Shown here: positions 25,755 to 35,751 of the stretch, piece after piece
How positions within the stretch are numbered: position 1 is the stretch's first letter
Layout of the letters: each line of letters opens with the position of its first letter
Assembly: GCF_014960965.1 (NCBI RefSeq)
Contig: NZ_CP063169.1
Location: forward strand, 2,141,581 to 2,205,580
Direction: 5' to 3'
DNA from: Ruania alkalisoli
GTDB lineage: Bacteria; Actinomycetota; Actinomycetes; Actinomycetales; Beutenbergiaceae
Length of the DNA stretch: 64,000 nucleotides
The notes under the pieces: generated by a model
The model's database searches: none
What the model was told of the DNA's origin: nothing
The model's input: the letters and a program-made list of their open reading frames with translations, nothing else
Position numbers and translations under genes: made by a program

Positions 25755-26246
25755 ATGTCCGAACCTCGACTGGCGCCGAACCTGCTCTCGGCGTTGAGTA
25801 CACCCGACCGTGTGAAGGCGTTCGCCGAACTCGTCGTCGGCGGTGACGACCCTGCGCTCTGGAAGGCACGTGATCGACTTCGCGCTGCCGGTATCGACCC
25901 CACTGGACCTCCTGAGGAAATCGCTGCAACGTTCGCAGCGGCTCTCGAGGAAGTCCGGACCGAGATGGCACACCGCCACCACCTGGTGGGCCAAGCGCGA
26001 GCCCCGCACGACCTACCCTTTCGGCACGGTCGCCTCGTGGAAGTGCCCGTCAACAGCGAGCAGCTCAGGACCTTGATGGATTGGATCGCCGGCGAGTATC
26101 TGCGTTCGAGTACCTACAAAGAGGCGGACCTGAACACGCAGCTCGGGCAGGTCGCGGACGACTATGCACTCCTGCGACGCATCTTGGTGGACTTCGGCTA
26201 CTTCACCCGCGATCCGCATACAGCCCTCTATGTGCGAACGGTCTGA
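25755..26246 (+). CDS. DUF2087-domain protein
   Basis: The 163-residue protein ends with the DUF2087 pattern YKEADLNTQLGQVADDYALLRRILVDFGYFTRDPHT. The N-terminal part resembles a helical regulator module (LSALSTPDRVKAFAELVVGGDDP). Members often act as, or beside, transcription factors; function is unproved. ATG 25755 is chosen; GTG and ATG codons further upstream would give an unlikely extension over the ArsR promoter. Confidence 0.75.
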   Translation: MSEPRLAPNLLSALSTPDRVKAFAELVVGGDDPALWKARDRLRAAGIDPTGPPEEIAATFAAALEEVRTEMAHRHHLVGQARAPHDLPFRHGRLVEVPVNSEQLRTLMDWIAGEYLRSSTYKEADLNTQLGQVADDYALLRRILVDFGYFTRDPHTALYVRTV

Positions 26247-26253
26247 CAGCTAT

Positions 26254-26347
26254 CACTCGCCGGCACGTCCTGAGCGACACCCTCGCGCCATGGGTCCCGC
26301 TGGTGCACGGCGACTTCGGACTGCACAACCATGCTGTGACATGGTGA
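26254..26347 (+). pseudogene. Remnant of an aminoglycoside-phosphotransferase-like gene
   Basis: A short frame reads PWVPLVHGDFGLHNHAV. It contains the catalytic loop HGD(x)4N of the APH family with a hydrophobic lead-in, but then stops. No adjacent frame continues the expected downstream Asp motif. It follows the DUF2087 gene directly, with no good start codon or ribosome site. It may be the debris of a deleted kinase gene; chance resemblance is possible. Confidence 0.4.
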
Positions 26348-26355
26348 CGACCTCT

Positions 26356-27351
26356 CTACGACCCGGGAGGCCTCGCACCACCCGCCGCGCGTCTCATCCG
26401 CTGAGCGAGCTCGGCAGCGCGGTCGGCCAGATCCGGCGGTTCCAGCACCTCGAACTCGTGCCCCAGTAGCGCCACGTGCAGCAGCACGAAGTCCAGGTCG
26501 TCCGACCCGGCCCTCACTTCAGACCGTTGCCCCCGTTCGAGCACGACGGCGGCGCTCGCCGGGATCTGCTGGCGCACCACGGCCATGGGTGCGTCCACCA
26601 GGAACCTCGCCTGGCGCCGGTACACCCGATTCGTGACGCCCTCCTGTACATGGCCCGCCGCGTCCGGTGCCGGCCGTGGGGTGAACTGCCACGTCCGGGC
26701 CGTGACCTCGGTCATCCGGTCCACTCGGAAAGTGCGCCAGTCGTCCCGGTCGAGATCGTAGGCGAACAGGTACCAGCGCCGGTCCGAGGTCACCAGCCGG
26801 TATGGCTCCACCCGGCGCTGCGCCGAATCGTCAACCGACCCGGACCGGCTCGGATATATGAAGCCCACCTGCACCGCATCCCGGCACGCCCGGGCCAGGA
26901 CCATGAGCACGGCTGCATCGATCGGGTCTCGTCCACTGGTGAAGGACTCCACCGATCGGCTCAACGCCTGCAGTTCCTGCCGGAGCCGTGCCGGCAACAC
27001 CCGATCGAGCTTGGTCAACGCGCCGAGGGCGGCATCATCGGACCCGCGAACCCCCGCACCGGCCCCCGCGAGTAACGAGACCGCGATCGCGATCGCCTCC
27101 GAGTCATCGAGCATCAAGGGTGGCAGTTCCTGGCCCGGCAGCAGCCGGTAGCCGCCACCGATCCCCTGGGCGGCGTCCACCCGGTATCCGAGCTCGCGCA
27201 GTCGCTCCACATCCCGCCGCACCGTCCGGGTGGTCACGGCCAGGCGCTCCGCCAGCTCCGGACCGGTCCAGACCTGACGCCGCTGCAGCAGCCCGAGCAG
27301 GCTGAGCACCCGCTCGGTGGTCCCCCGCTCCTCAGCGCTTGCATCGGCCAT
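26356..27351 (-). CDS. WYL-domain transcriptional regulator (YafY type)
   Basis: The 331-residue protein has an N-terminal HTH (TTERVLSLLGLLQRRQVWTG, TTRTVRRDVERLRELGY), a WYL domain with VEPYRLVTSDRRWYLFAYDLDR and WRTFRVDRM, and a C-terminal WCX-like region. WYL domains sense nucleic acids or small ligands. It is divergent from the DinB/VOC pair across a 61-base region with a perfect 8-base inverted repeat, so it probably controls both sides. Confidence 0.9.
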   Translation of the reverse strand: MADASAEERGTTERVLSLLGLLQRRQVWTGPELAERLAVTTRTVRRDVERLRELGYRVDAAQGIGGGYRLLPGQELPPLMLDDSEAIAIAVSLLAGAGAGVRGSDDAALGALTKLDRVLPARLRQELQALSRSVESFTSGRDPIDAAVLMVLARACRDAVQVGFIYPSRSGSVDDSAQRRVEPYRLVTSDRRWYLFAYDLDRDDWRTFRVDRMTEVTARTWQFTPRPAPDAAGHVQEGVTNRVYRRQARFLVDAPMAVVRQQIPASAAVVLERGQRSEVRAGSDDLDFVLLHVALLGHEFEVLEPPDLADRAAELAQRMRRAAGGARPPGS

Positions 27352-27370
27352 AGAGTCACTCTGCCAGATC

Positions 27371-27393
27371 TAGCGGACCTATCCTGTCCGCTA
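27371..27393. promoter_or_regulatory. Perfect inverted repeat between WYL regulator and DinB gene
   Basis: TAGCGGAC and GTCCGCTA flank a 7-base spacer. It covers a TATCCT sequence that could be a -10 box for the rightward genes. It is positioned to be the WYL protein's operator for both divergent promoters. Confidence 0.55.
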
Positions 27394-27412
27394 TAGCGGC
27401 CACGCTGGTCTC

Positions 27413-27988
27413 ATGACAACCAACGACCTCGACTGGAACCACCACCTCCGAGAGCAGATCGAATGGCATTGGGCACATCACGTGGTCCCTCGCTTCGCCA
27501 CTCTCACCGACCACGAGTACTTCTGGTCCCCTGTTCCGAACGCCTGGAGTGTCCGAGAACGCGGCACCTCCTCGGCCCCTATCCAGGGCGGTTCGGGTGC
27601 GTTCACCATCGACTTCGCCTTCCCCGAGCCCGCACCATCGCCGTTCACCACGATCGCCTGGCGTCTTGGACACGTGATCGTGGGCGTCCTGGCGATGCGC
27701 AATGCGGCGCATTTCGGCGCACCGCCGGCCACCTACGAATCGTGGGAGTACGCCGGAACCGCCGCCGAGGCACTCGAGCAACTGCAGACCCAGCTCGATA
27801 CCTGGCTCACCGGCGTGCGCAGTCTCAGCGCGCACGACCTCACGGTTCCCGTGGGTGAGAAAGAGCCCTTCCCTGAGCTCCCCATGGCAGATCTGATCCT
27901 GCACATCCACCGGGAACTGATCCATCATCTATCCGAGGTCTGCCTGCTACGCGACCTGTACCGCCACACCGAAGGAGCATCCCGATGA
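27413..27988 (+). CDS. DinB_2-family protein
   Basis: The 191-residue protein has DinB_2 features: HLREQIEWHWAHHVVPRF, TTIAWRLGHVIVGVLAMRNAAHF with a candidate metal-binding His, and ILHIHRELIHHLSEVCLLRDLY near the C-terminus with further His residues. Members are probable metal-dependent thiol transferases or hydrolases. It is coupled by a 4-base overlap to a VOC gene and divergent from a WYL regulator. Confidence 0.87.
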   Translation: MTTNDLDWNHHLREQIEWHWAHHVVPRFATLTDHEYFWSPVPNAWSVRERGTSSAPIQGGSGAFTIDFAFPEPAPSPFTTIAWRLGHVIVGVLAMRNAAHFGAPPATYESWEYAGTAAEALEQLQTQLDTWLTGVRSLSAHDLTVPVGEKEPFPELPMADLILHIHRELIHHLSEVCLLRDLYRHTEGASR

Positions 27989-28449
27989 GCCGCGAGTTCC
28001 AAGTCACCTTCGACGCCCACGACCCGGTCGCCCTCTCCTACTTCTGGCGTGAGGCGCTCCCCGGGTACGTCCACCCCGCTCCCCCGGGTCGGGAGATCCC
28101 GGATGGTGTGGACCCATTCAGCGTCTGGGAGCAGTTTCTGGCCGAGATCGGCGTCCCCGAGTCCGAGCGCCGCGCCAGCTCCGCCCTTGAGGATGCCGAA
28201 GGCACCGGGCCGCGCATCTTCTTCCAGCAGGTCCCTGAGGACAAGGTCGCCAAGAACCGGATCCATCTCGATCTGCGGGCCGCTCCCGGCCTCGAGGGCG
28301 ACGACCGCATGGCCGCGCTCGAGACCGAGTGCGAACGGCTCGTCGCTGCTGGCGCCATGCGGGTACAGCGCTTCGAACCGGACCCGCCCATGAGCGGCGG
28401 CTTCATCGTGATGACGGACCCGGAGGGCAACGAGTTCTGCCTCGACTGA
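27985..28449 (+). CDS. VOC-family protein (glyoxalase-like)
   Basis: The 154-residue protein begins FQVTFDAHDPVALSYFWREAL and ends VMTDPEGNEFCLD, the glyoxalase-like pattern with a terminal acidic metal-binding motif. It overlaps the DinB gene by an ATGA and is probably expressed with it. The substrate is unknown. It is convergent with the lipoprotein gene downstream. Confidence 0.87.
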   Translation: MSREFQVTFDAHDPVALSYFWREALPGYVHPAPPGREIPDGVDPFSVWEQFLAEIGVPESERRASSALEDAEGTGPRIFFQQVPEDKVAKNRIHLDLRAAPGLEGDDRMAALETECERLVAAGAMRVQRFEPDPPMSGGFIVMTDPEGNEFCLD

Positions 28450-28458
28450 CCGCCGCGC

Positions 28459-28914
28459 TCACGGCGTCCAGCGCACCGGGTCCTCGCAGTGCGACGTTCC
28501 GGCGGCGTCCCCTTCCAGGCAGGCTCCGTCCACCAGGTCTCGTTCTCCCAGCGATTCGTCGAGCATCACCGTGGCGGGCTCCACCGGATTGCTCTGGCAG
28601 GTGTGCGCGTCGCCCGTGAGCGGCTCCACGTCGATGGTCACCACTACCCGGTCGTCCTCGTAAACTACCTGCGGCGGCAACGGCTCCCCGGTGAATCCGG
28701 ACGCACAGTCCAACCGCGTGACACCCACGACGAGGACCCGATCCTCGGACTCCACACCAGCGGAGTGCGTCAGATCCCATACAGCGATGTCGCCGTCACC
28801 GTTGGATCCGGAGGCGCTACTCAGGGTGGCGCACCCGCCTAGAAGCAACGCGCCGCCGAGCGCGAGAACTAGACCAGTACGTGGGGCCGGCCGGAACTCG
28901 TCTGCTGCGTCCAT
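28459..28914 (-). CDS. Putative lipoprotein of unknown function
   Basis: The 151-residue product has a hydrophobic N-terminal stretch (about 13-27) and a lipobox LGGC with Cys28, followed by a Ser/Gly linker. The rest is acidic with four further Cys (for example LDCASG and SHCEDP), which may form disulfides. I know no family for it. It lies between the VOC gene and the UvrA paralogue. Confidence 0.65.
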   Translation of the reverse strand: MDAADEFRPAPRTGLVLALGGALLLGGCATLSSASGSNGDGDIAVWDLTHSAGVESEDRVLVVGVTRLDCASGFTGEPLPPQVVYEDDRVVVTIDVEPLTGDAHTCQSNPVEPATVMLDESLGERDLVDGACLEGDAAGTSHCEDPVRWTP

Positions 28915-28964
28915 ATCCGGAATGTGTCGGGCTCGCGGCGGGTGTTGCAGGGCCGTCGTGAATC

Positions 28965-31352
<2,388 letters not shown>

Positions 31353-31433
31353 CGCTTGCTTTGTGCTCCTCGGGATGCGGTGGCCGCGATGTGCGGCCGA
31401 GTCATGTCTACCTGATGGCGGGGACATTCGGGG

Positions 31434-31913
31434 TCATACCGTCCAGGTGCCGTCCCGCATGAGGGTGCGGCCAACCGCTTCATCGACCTCCCGCCACGCC
31501 TGAATACGCTCCGGACGCAGCACGAGATAGACGTACCCCTCGGCCCCGCGCGGGTCCCAGTCCGCCTGGCCGGCGTAGACCTGGGCCAGCTCCCCATCAG
31601 CGCCGACATCGACCACTCGATCCACGACCATATCGATCATCACCACGTCCCGGGTGGGGCCGAGCCCCACCCGGGCGCGCGGCGTCGTGGCCAGGTTGCG
31701 GGCGGTGCGGGAGGCACCGTCGATGGCGATGACTACGCACCCATCCGCCCAGACGATCGACAACGGCACCAGGTACGGGACGCCGTCGGGCGAGGCCGTG
31801 GCCACCCAGCCGTCCAGGGCGGGCGTGCGCAGTAGGGCGAGAGTGTCCTCCCGCCGTTGCCGCGGCGGCCGGGGTGTCACGGCGCCGTGGCCGGTGAAGC
31901 GGGAGCTGCACAT
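31434..31913 (-). CDS. Pyridoxamine 5'-phosphate oxidase-family (split beta-barrel) protein
   Basis: The 159-residue product has the flavin-binding split-barrel pattern: a helix ALLRTPALDGWVATASPDGVP, then VPLSIVWADGCVVIAI, and SRTARNLATTPRARVGLG, as in actinobacterial F420/FMN-binding PPOX proteins. The reaction is unknown. The start lies about 8 bases after the VOC stop, so it is probably in the AraC/VOC operon. Confidence 0.8.
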   Translation of the reverse strand: MCSSRFTGHGAVTPRPPRQRREDTLALLRTPALDGWVATASPDGVPYLVPLSIVWADGCVVIAIDGASRTARNLATTPRARVGLGPTRDVVMIDMVVDRVVDVGADGELAQVYAGQADWDPRGAEGYVYLVLRPERIQAWREVDEAVGRTLMRDGTWTV

Positions 31914-31920
31914 GCCGTGC

Positions 31921-32331
31921 TCACTCGGACTGCTGCATGCGGACCATGTTCCCGGCTGGGTCGCGGAACGCGCAGTCCCGCTTGCCCCACGGCTGGTCGG
32001 TAGGCTCGGCCACCACCTCGACGTTGTGGGACTGGATGCGTTCGAACGCGGCGTCCACATCCGGCGTGGCCAGCATGATCGAGGCGAATGTGCCCTTGGC
32101 GATCATCTCGGTGATGACCCGGCCCTCGTCCTCGGTGATGCCGGGGTCGGCCGTGGGCGGGTACAGCACGATGTTGACGTCCGGCTGGCTCGGCGGACCC
32201 ACGGTGATCCACCGCATGTCCTGATAGCCGACATCTTGACGAACCTCGAAGCCGAAGACGTCGCGATAGAAGGCAACACTCGCCTCGGCGTCGGTGTGCG
32301 GAAGGAAACTGGTGTGAATGGTGATATCCAT
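31921..32331 (-). CDS. VOC-family protein in AraC operon
   Basis: The 136-residue protein starts MDITIHTSFLPHTDAEASVAFYRDVFGF, matching VOC relatives, and ends CAFRDPAGNMVRMQQ. Alternative ATG 32358 (nine residues upstream) overlaps the AraC gene stop as ATGA and cannot be excluded. Metal site residues are partly conserved. It is downstream of an AraC-type regulator and upstream of a PPOX protein. Confidence 0.85.
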   Translation of the reverse strand: MDITIHTSFLPHTDAEASVAFYRDVFGFEVRQDVGYQDMRWITVGPPSQPDVNIVLYPPTADPGITEDEGRVITEMIAKGTFASIMLATPDVDAAFERIQSHNVEVVAEPTDQPWGKRDCAFRDPAGNMVRMQQSE

Positions 32332-32354
32332 GCCGCTGACACTACGGAGGACGT

Positions 32355-32798
32355 TCATTGCCGCGCTTCTTGATTCCTGATCGATTGCCGGATCGGCCTC
32401 GCGACCTGCTTCACGATGCACGTGGGCAGGTCGAGGTCACCATCGGTAGCCCGGTGGCGGTACTCACTCGGCGGGACACCCACCAGCTCGGTGAACCTCG
32501 TGCTGAACGTGCCCAGAGAGGAACTCCCGACGGCGAAGCACACCTCGGTCACGGAGAGGTCACCTCGGCGTAGCAGTGCCATGGCACGCTCCACCCGGCG
32601 CGTCATCAGATACGAGTAGGGCGACTCCCCGAACGCACGCTTGAACTCCCGGCTCAGGTGCCCCGCCGACATTCCCACGCCGGCCGCCAGGGCAGGCACG
32701 TCCAGCGGTTCGGCGAAGTCACGGTCGATCCGGTCCCGCACGCGGCGCAGCAGGCGCAGGTCGCGCAGGTGCTGGGCGAACGCCGGATCGGTAGCCAT
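32355..32798 (-). CDS. AraC-family regulator, DNA-binding domain only
   Basis: The 147-residue protein is essentially a two-HTH AraC domain: LDVPALAAGVGMSAGHLSRE and LSVTEVCFAVGSSSLGTFS followed by FTELVGVPPSEYR. It lacks an N-terminal ligand-binding domain, so how it senses an inducer is unclear. It is the first gene of a cluster with the VOC and PPOX genes, its likely targets. Confidence 0.88.
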   Translation of the reverse strand: MATDPAFAQHLRDLRLLRRVRDRIDRDFAEPLDVPALAAGVGMSAGHLSREFKRAFGESPYSYLMTRRVERAMALLRRGDLSVTEVCFAVGSSSLGTFSTRFTELVGVPPSEYRHRATDGDLDLPTCIVKQVARPIRQSIRNQEARQ

Positions 32799-32816
32799 GT
32801 ACTCGATCCTGCCACG

Positions 32817-33584
32817 TCAGGCGGTGGCGACAACCACGGCACTCCCCCAGTGCTCCGAGGGCCGCCACCGGACGACCCAGCCCGCCGCCTGGAAAAGATC
32901 CCGAGCAGCAGGCCACTGGTCTGCGGCGATCTCGGTGAGCAGTGCCGCCCCGGGCGCCATCCAGGTCCGAGCCTGCACGGCCAGCCGACGCTGCACATCC
33001 AGCCCGTCGCTGCCGCCGTCCAGGGCGAGAGCGGGTTCGTGCTCGCGTGCCTCCCGGGGCATGGTGTGCAACTCATCCGTGGGCACATAGGGGGTGTTCG
33101 CCACCACCATGTCGAGGCGTCCACGCTCGGTGACAGGCAGAGCCTCGAGCAGGTCACCGGTCACGACGTCGATTCCTGGCAGATTGTGCCGGGCTGCGCA
33201 CGTCGCGGCCGGGTCCACGTCGCAGGCGATGAGTCGCAGATCCGGCCGGCGGCGCCCGAGCGCCGCGGCGACGGCGCCGATCCCACAACACACATCTGCC
33301 ACCACCCCGCCTGTGGGTGCCAGCGCCGCAGCGACCTCCACCAGGTGCTGTGTACGTGCGCGTGGGACGAAGACGCCGGCCGCAGTACCCAGGCGTATCC
33401 CGTCGAAATCGACCCACCCGAGTACGAGCTCGAGCGGTTCCCCTGCGGTGCGCCGGGCAACCAGCCGCTCCAGCTGCACCGGATCGCTCGCGGCGGCCTC
33501 CAGCAGAGCCGCCTCCTCCTCGGCGAAGACACACCCGGCTGCGCGCAGCTGCCGGACGAGCTCGGGACGTCGCTCGCGTCTCAT
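32817..33584 (-). CDS. PrmC/HemK-related protein N5-glutamine methyltransferase-like
   Basis: The 255-residue protein has a Rossmann SAM site VVADVCCGIGAVAAALGRRR and the catalytic motif NTPYVP, a variant of NPPY of PrmC/HemK. It belongs to the actinobacterial PrmC-related group of unknown substrate; a true prmC normally lies elsewhere (beside prfA). The start overlaps the aldo/keto reductase stop by 4 bases. Confidence 0.83.
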   Translation of the reverse strand: MRRERRPELVRQLRAAGCVFAEEEAALLEAAASDPVQLERLVARRTAGEPLELVLGWVDFDGIRLGTAAGVFVPRARTQHLVEVAAALAPTGGVVADVCCGIGAVAAALGRRRPDLRLIACDVDPAATCAARHNLPGIDVVTGDLLEALPVTERGRLDMVVANTPYVPTDELHTMPREAREHEPALALDGGSDGLDVQRRLAVQARTWMAPGAALLTEIAADQWPAARDLFQAAGWVVRWRPSEHWGSAVVVATA

Positions 33585-34531
33585 GCAGGGGCGATCTCGT
33601 CCAGTTCGACGAGGTCGGCCGCCGTCGGCTCCCACGCTCCAGCGCGTACGTTGGCCTGGACTTGCTCGGGGCGGGAGGCACCGGCGATGACCGAGGCGAC
33701 CGCGGGCTGGGCAGCCAACCAGCCGATGGCCACTGTCAGCAACGGCAGGTCGCGGGCCTGGGCGAATGCTTCGAGCGCCTCGATCCGGTCGAAGTCGGCT
33801 GCTTCGATTCGTTCGGGTCTCCGCTCCAGCCGGCTGCCCGCCGGCGCCGCCTGGCCGCGACGGTACTTGCCCGACAGCAGCCCGGAGGCGATCGGGTAGT
33901 ACGGCAGGATCCCGGCGCCGACGTGCTCAACGGCAGGGACCAGCTCGGCTTCGATCCCCCGGTCGAGCAGGTTGTACGGGTTCTGCGCCGAGATCATGGG
34001 CGTGTAGCTGCCCCCACGGGCCGTCCAGTCCGCGTCCACGACCTGCCACGCCGCGAAGTTCGACGACCCGATGTAGCGCACCTTGCCCTCGACGACGAGC
34101 TCATGCAGCGCGGCGAGTGTCTCCTCGATCGGTGTCCGAGGATCCGGAGCGTGCATCTGGTACAGGTCGATGTAGTCGGTCCCGAGCTGGCGCAGTGAAC
34201 TCTCGACGGCCTTGCGGATGTACCGGCGTGACCCACGCACTCCCCAGTCCGGGCCGTTGAGGCCACCGGCGTCCATCCCGAACTTCGTCGCGATCACCAC
34301 GTCCTCACGCACGCCGCGCAGAGCGGCACCGAGCAGCTCCTCGCTGCGGCCCCGCGTGTAGACGTCCGCGGTATCGAAGAGTGTGATTCCCGCCTCAAGC
34401 GCGGACCTGACCAGCACCGGGACCTCCGCGTCCGGTACGGTCGCGCCGAGCGTGTTACAGCCCAGGCCGATGGTCGAGACGGTGAGCCCGGACGAGCCGA
34501 GCTGGCGGAATGTCATCTCTGGTGTGCTCAC
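33581..34531 (-). CDS. Aldo/keto reductase
   Basis: The product is about 316 residues with the AKR barrel: FDTADVY (Asp and Tyr of the tetrad), ATKFG (Lys), LYQMHAPDP (His), and IVAGASRPEQV-like NADPH-binding end (VIAGASRPEQVQANV). It reduces carbonyl compounds with NADPH; the substrate is unknown. GTG 34531 is chosen; TTG 34543 and ATG 34516 are possible. It is coupled to the PrmC-like gene. Confidence 0.88.
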   Translation of the reverse strand: MSTPEMTFRQLGSSGLTVSTIGLGCNTLGATVPDAEVPVLVRSALEAGITLFDTADVYTRGRSEELLGAALRGVREDVVIATKFGMDAGGLNGPDWGVRGSRRYIRKAVESSLRQLGTDYIDLYQMHAPDPRTPIEETLAALHELVVEGKVRYIGSSNFAAWQVVDADWTARGGSYTPMISAQNPYNLLDRGIEAELVPAVEHVGAGILPYYPIASGLLSGKYRRGQAAPAGSRLERRPERIEAADFDRIEALEAFAQARDLPLLTVAIGWLAAQPAVASVIAGASRPEQVQANVRAGAWEPTAADLVELDEIAPA

Positions 34532-34660
34532 GGAGCCACTCAATCACGTGATGGGTACGTGAGTTTCACATCACCTTCACACCTGGTCTGGAACATCGCG
34601 AGTATCTCACCCGTTGGAATGGGTGGAGACGACCACAAGTCATGGACAGGAGGAGTCGCG

Positions 34661-35008
34661 ATGGCTGAACGAGCACTGCGCGGCACGAGGATCGGTGCCA
34701 ACAGCATGGAGACCGAAGAGGGCGTCGAGTTCGCCCCCCGGGTGGAGGCCGTCTACGACTGCCCCGACGGCAGGGTCATCGTCATTCCGTTCTCAGCTGA
34801 GGCCGAGATCCCCCCGGTGTGGGAGGCTCCTGGCGGCGGTGAGGCGCTCCTGCGGAATGCGACCCGGCCCGAGCCGAAGTCCGGCAAGCCAGTGCGTACT
34901 CACTGGGACATGCTGCTCGAGCGACGGACGGTCGCCGAGCTGGAGGATCTCCTCAACGAACGGTTGCAGCTCCTACGAAGCGGTCAGTTGCGTCGCCGTA
35001 GCGCCTGA
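34661..35008 (+). CDS. rbpA: RNA polymerase-binding protein RbpA
   Basis: The 115-residue protein matches RbpA: MAERALRGTRIGANSMETE, zinc-less core YDCPDGRVIVIPFSAEAEIP, and C-terminal sigma-interaction helix HWDMLLERRTVAELEDLL. It stabilises the RNA polymerase-sigma A complex and activates transcription in actinobacteria. The start follows CAGGAGGAG. It is convergent with, and overlaps by 25 bases, the ppm gene, the same neighbour as in mycobacteria. Confidence 0.94.
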   Translation: MAERALRGTRIGANSMETEEGVEFAPRVEAVYDCPDGRVIVIPFSAEAEIPPVWEAPGGGEALLRNATRPEPKSGKPVRTHWDMLLERRTVAELEDLLNERLQLLRSGQLRRRSA

Positions 35009-35751
35009 GCACCCGTTCGTACGAACTGACGCCACTGCCTGGTGCGCCGCTCGGCGCCCCAGGCAGTGGTGCGCCAGAGGGCCTCGAACACGATGGCCCT
35101 ACTCATCTTTGAGACCCCTTCGACGCGTTCGGTGAAGGTGATGGGGATCTCGACGATCGCCCCACCGGCCTCTCGGACGCGCCTGGTCATGTCGACCTGG
35201 AAGCAGTAACCCTGCGACGTGATCTCTGCCAGCGGCAACCGCCGGAGCATCTCGGACCTGAACACGCGGAATCCGGCCGTGGCATCACGTACGCCCAACC
35301 CGATCATCACGTTCGCGTAGGCATTCGCCGAACGGCTCAGCAGTTCCCGGTACCACGGCCAGTTGGCTGTGCGTCCACCCGGCACCCACCGGGACCCGAT
35401 CGCCAGATCCGCACCGGACTCCAGGGCCCCGAGCAAGCGCGGCAGATCCTCGGGATGATGCGAGCCATCGGCGTCCATCTCCACGACGAGGTCGTACCCA
35501 CGCGCCAGCGCCCACTCGAAGCCGGCCACGTAGGCACGGCCCAGGCCGGCCTTGCCGGGACGGTGCAGCACATGCACCCCAGGATCCTGGGTGGCACGAT
35601 CCTGCACCCACTGACCAGTCCCATCCGGGCTGGCGTCGTCTACGACCAGCACGTCCACCTCGGGGGCAGCGGCGCGTGCACGCGCGAGCGTCTCGGGCAG
35701 GGCATCCCTCTCGTTGTAGGTCGGGATGATGACCAGCGCGCGCTGCCTCAT
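34984..35751 (-). CDS. ppm1: Polyprenol-phosphate mannosyltransferase (Ppm1 catalytic domain)
   Basis: The 255-residue GT2 glycosyltransferase has VIIPTYNERDALP, VVDDASPDGTG and EMDADGSHHPE with Asp residues that bind GDP-mannose and metal. It makes polyprenol-phosphate-mannose for lipoglycan and protein mannosylation. In M. tuberculosis it is fused to Lnt; here they are separate genes joined by a 4-base overlap. Confidence 0.9.
   Translation of the reverse strand: MRQRALVIIPTYNERDALPETLARARAAAPEVDVLVVDDASPDGTGQWVQDRATQDPGVHVLHRPGKAGLGRAYVAGFEWALARGYDLVVEMDADGSHHPEDLPRLLGALESGADLAIGSRWVPGGRTANWPWYRELLSRSANAYANVMIGLGVRDATAGFRVFRSEMLRRLPLAEITSQGYCFQVDMTRRVREAGGAIVEIPITFTERVEGVSKMSRAIVFEALWRTTAWGAERRTRQWRQFVRTGAQALRRRN

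Noticed and set aside
26248-26275. Start of an intact APH gene after the DUF2087 gene
   Set aside because: No start codon with a ribosome site leads into the HGD motif, and the frame closes soon after; recorded as a remnant instead.
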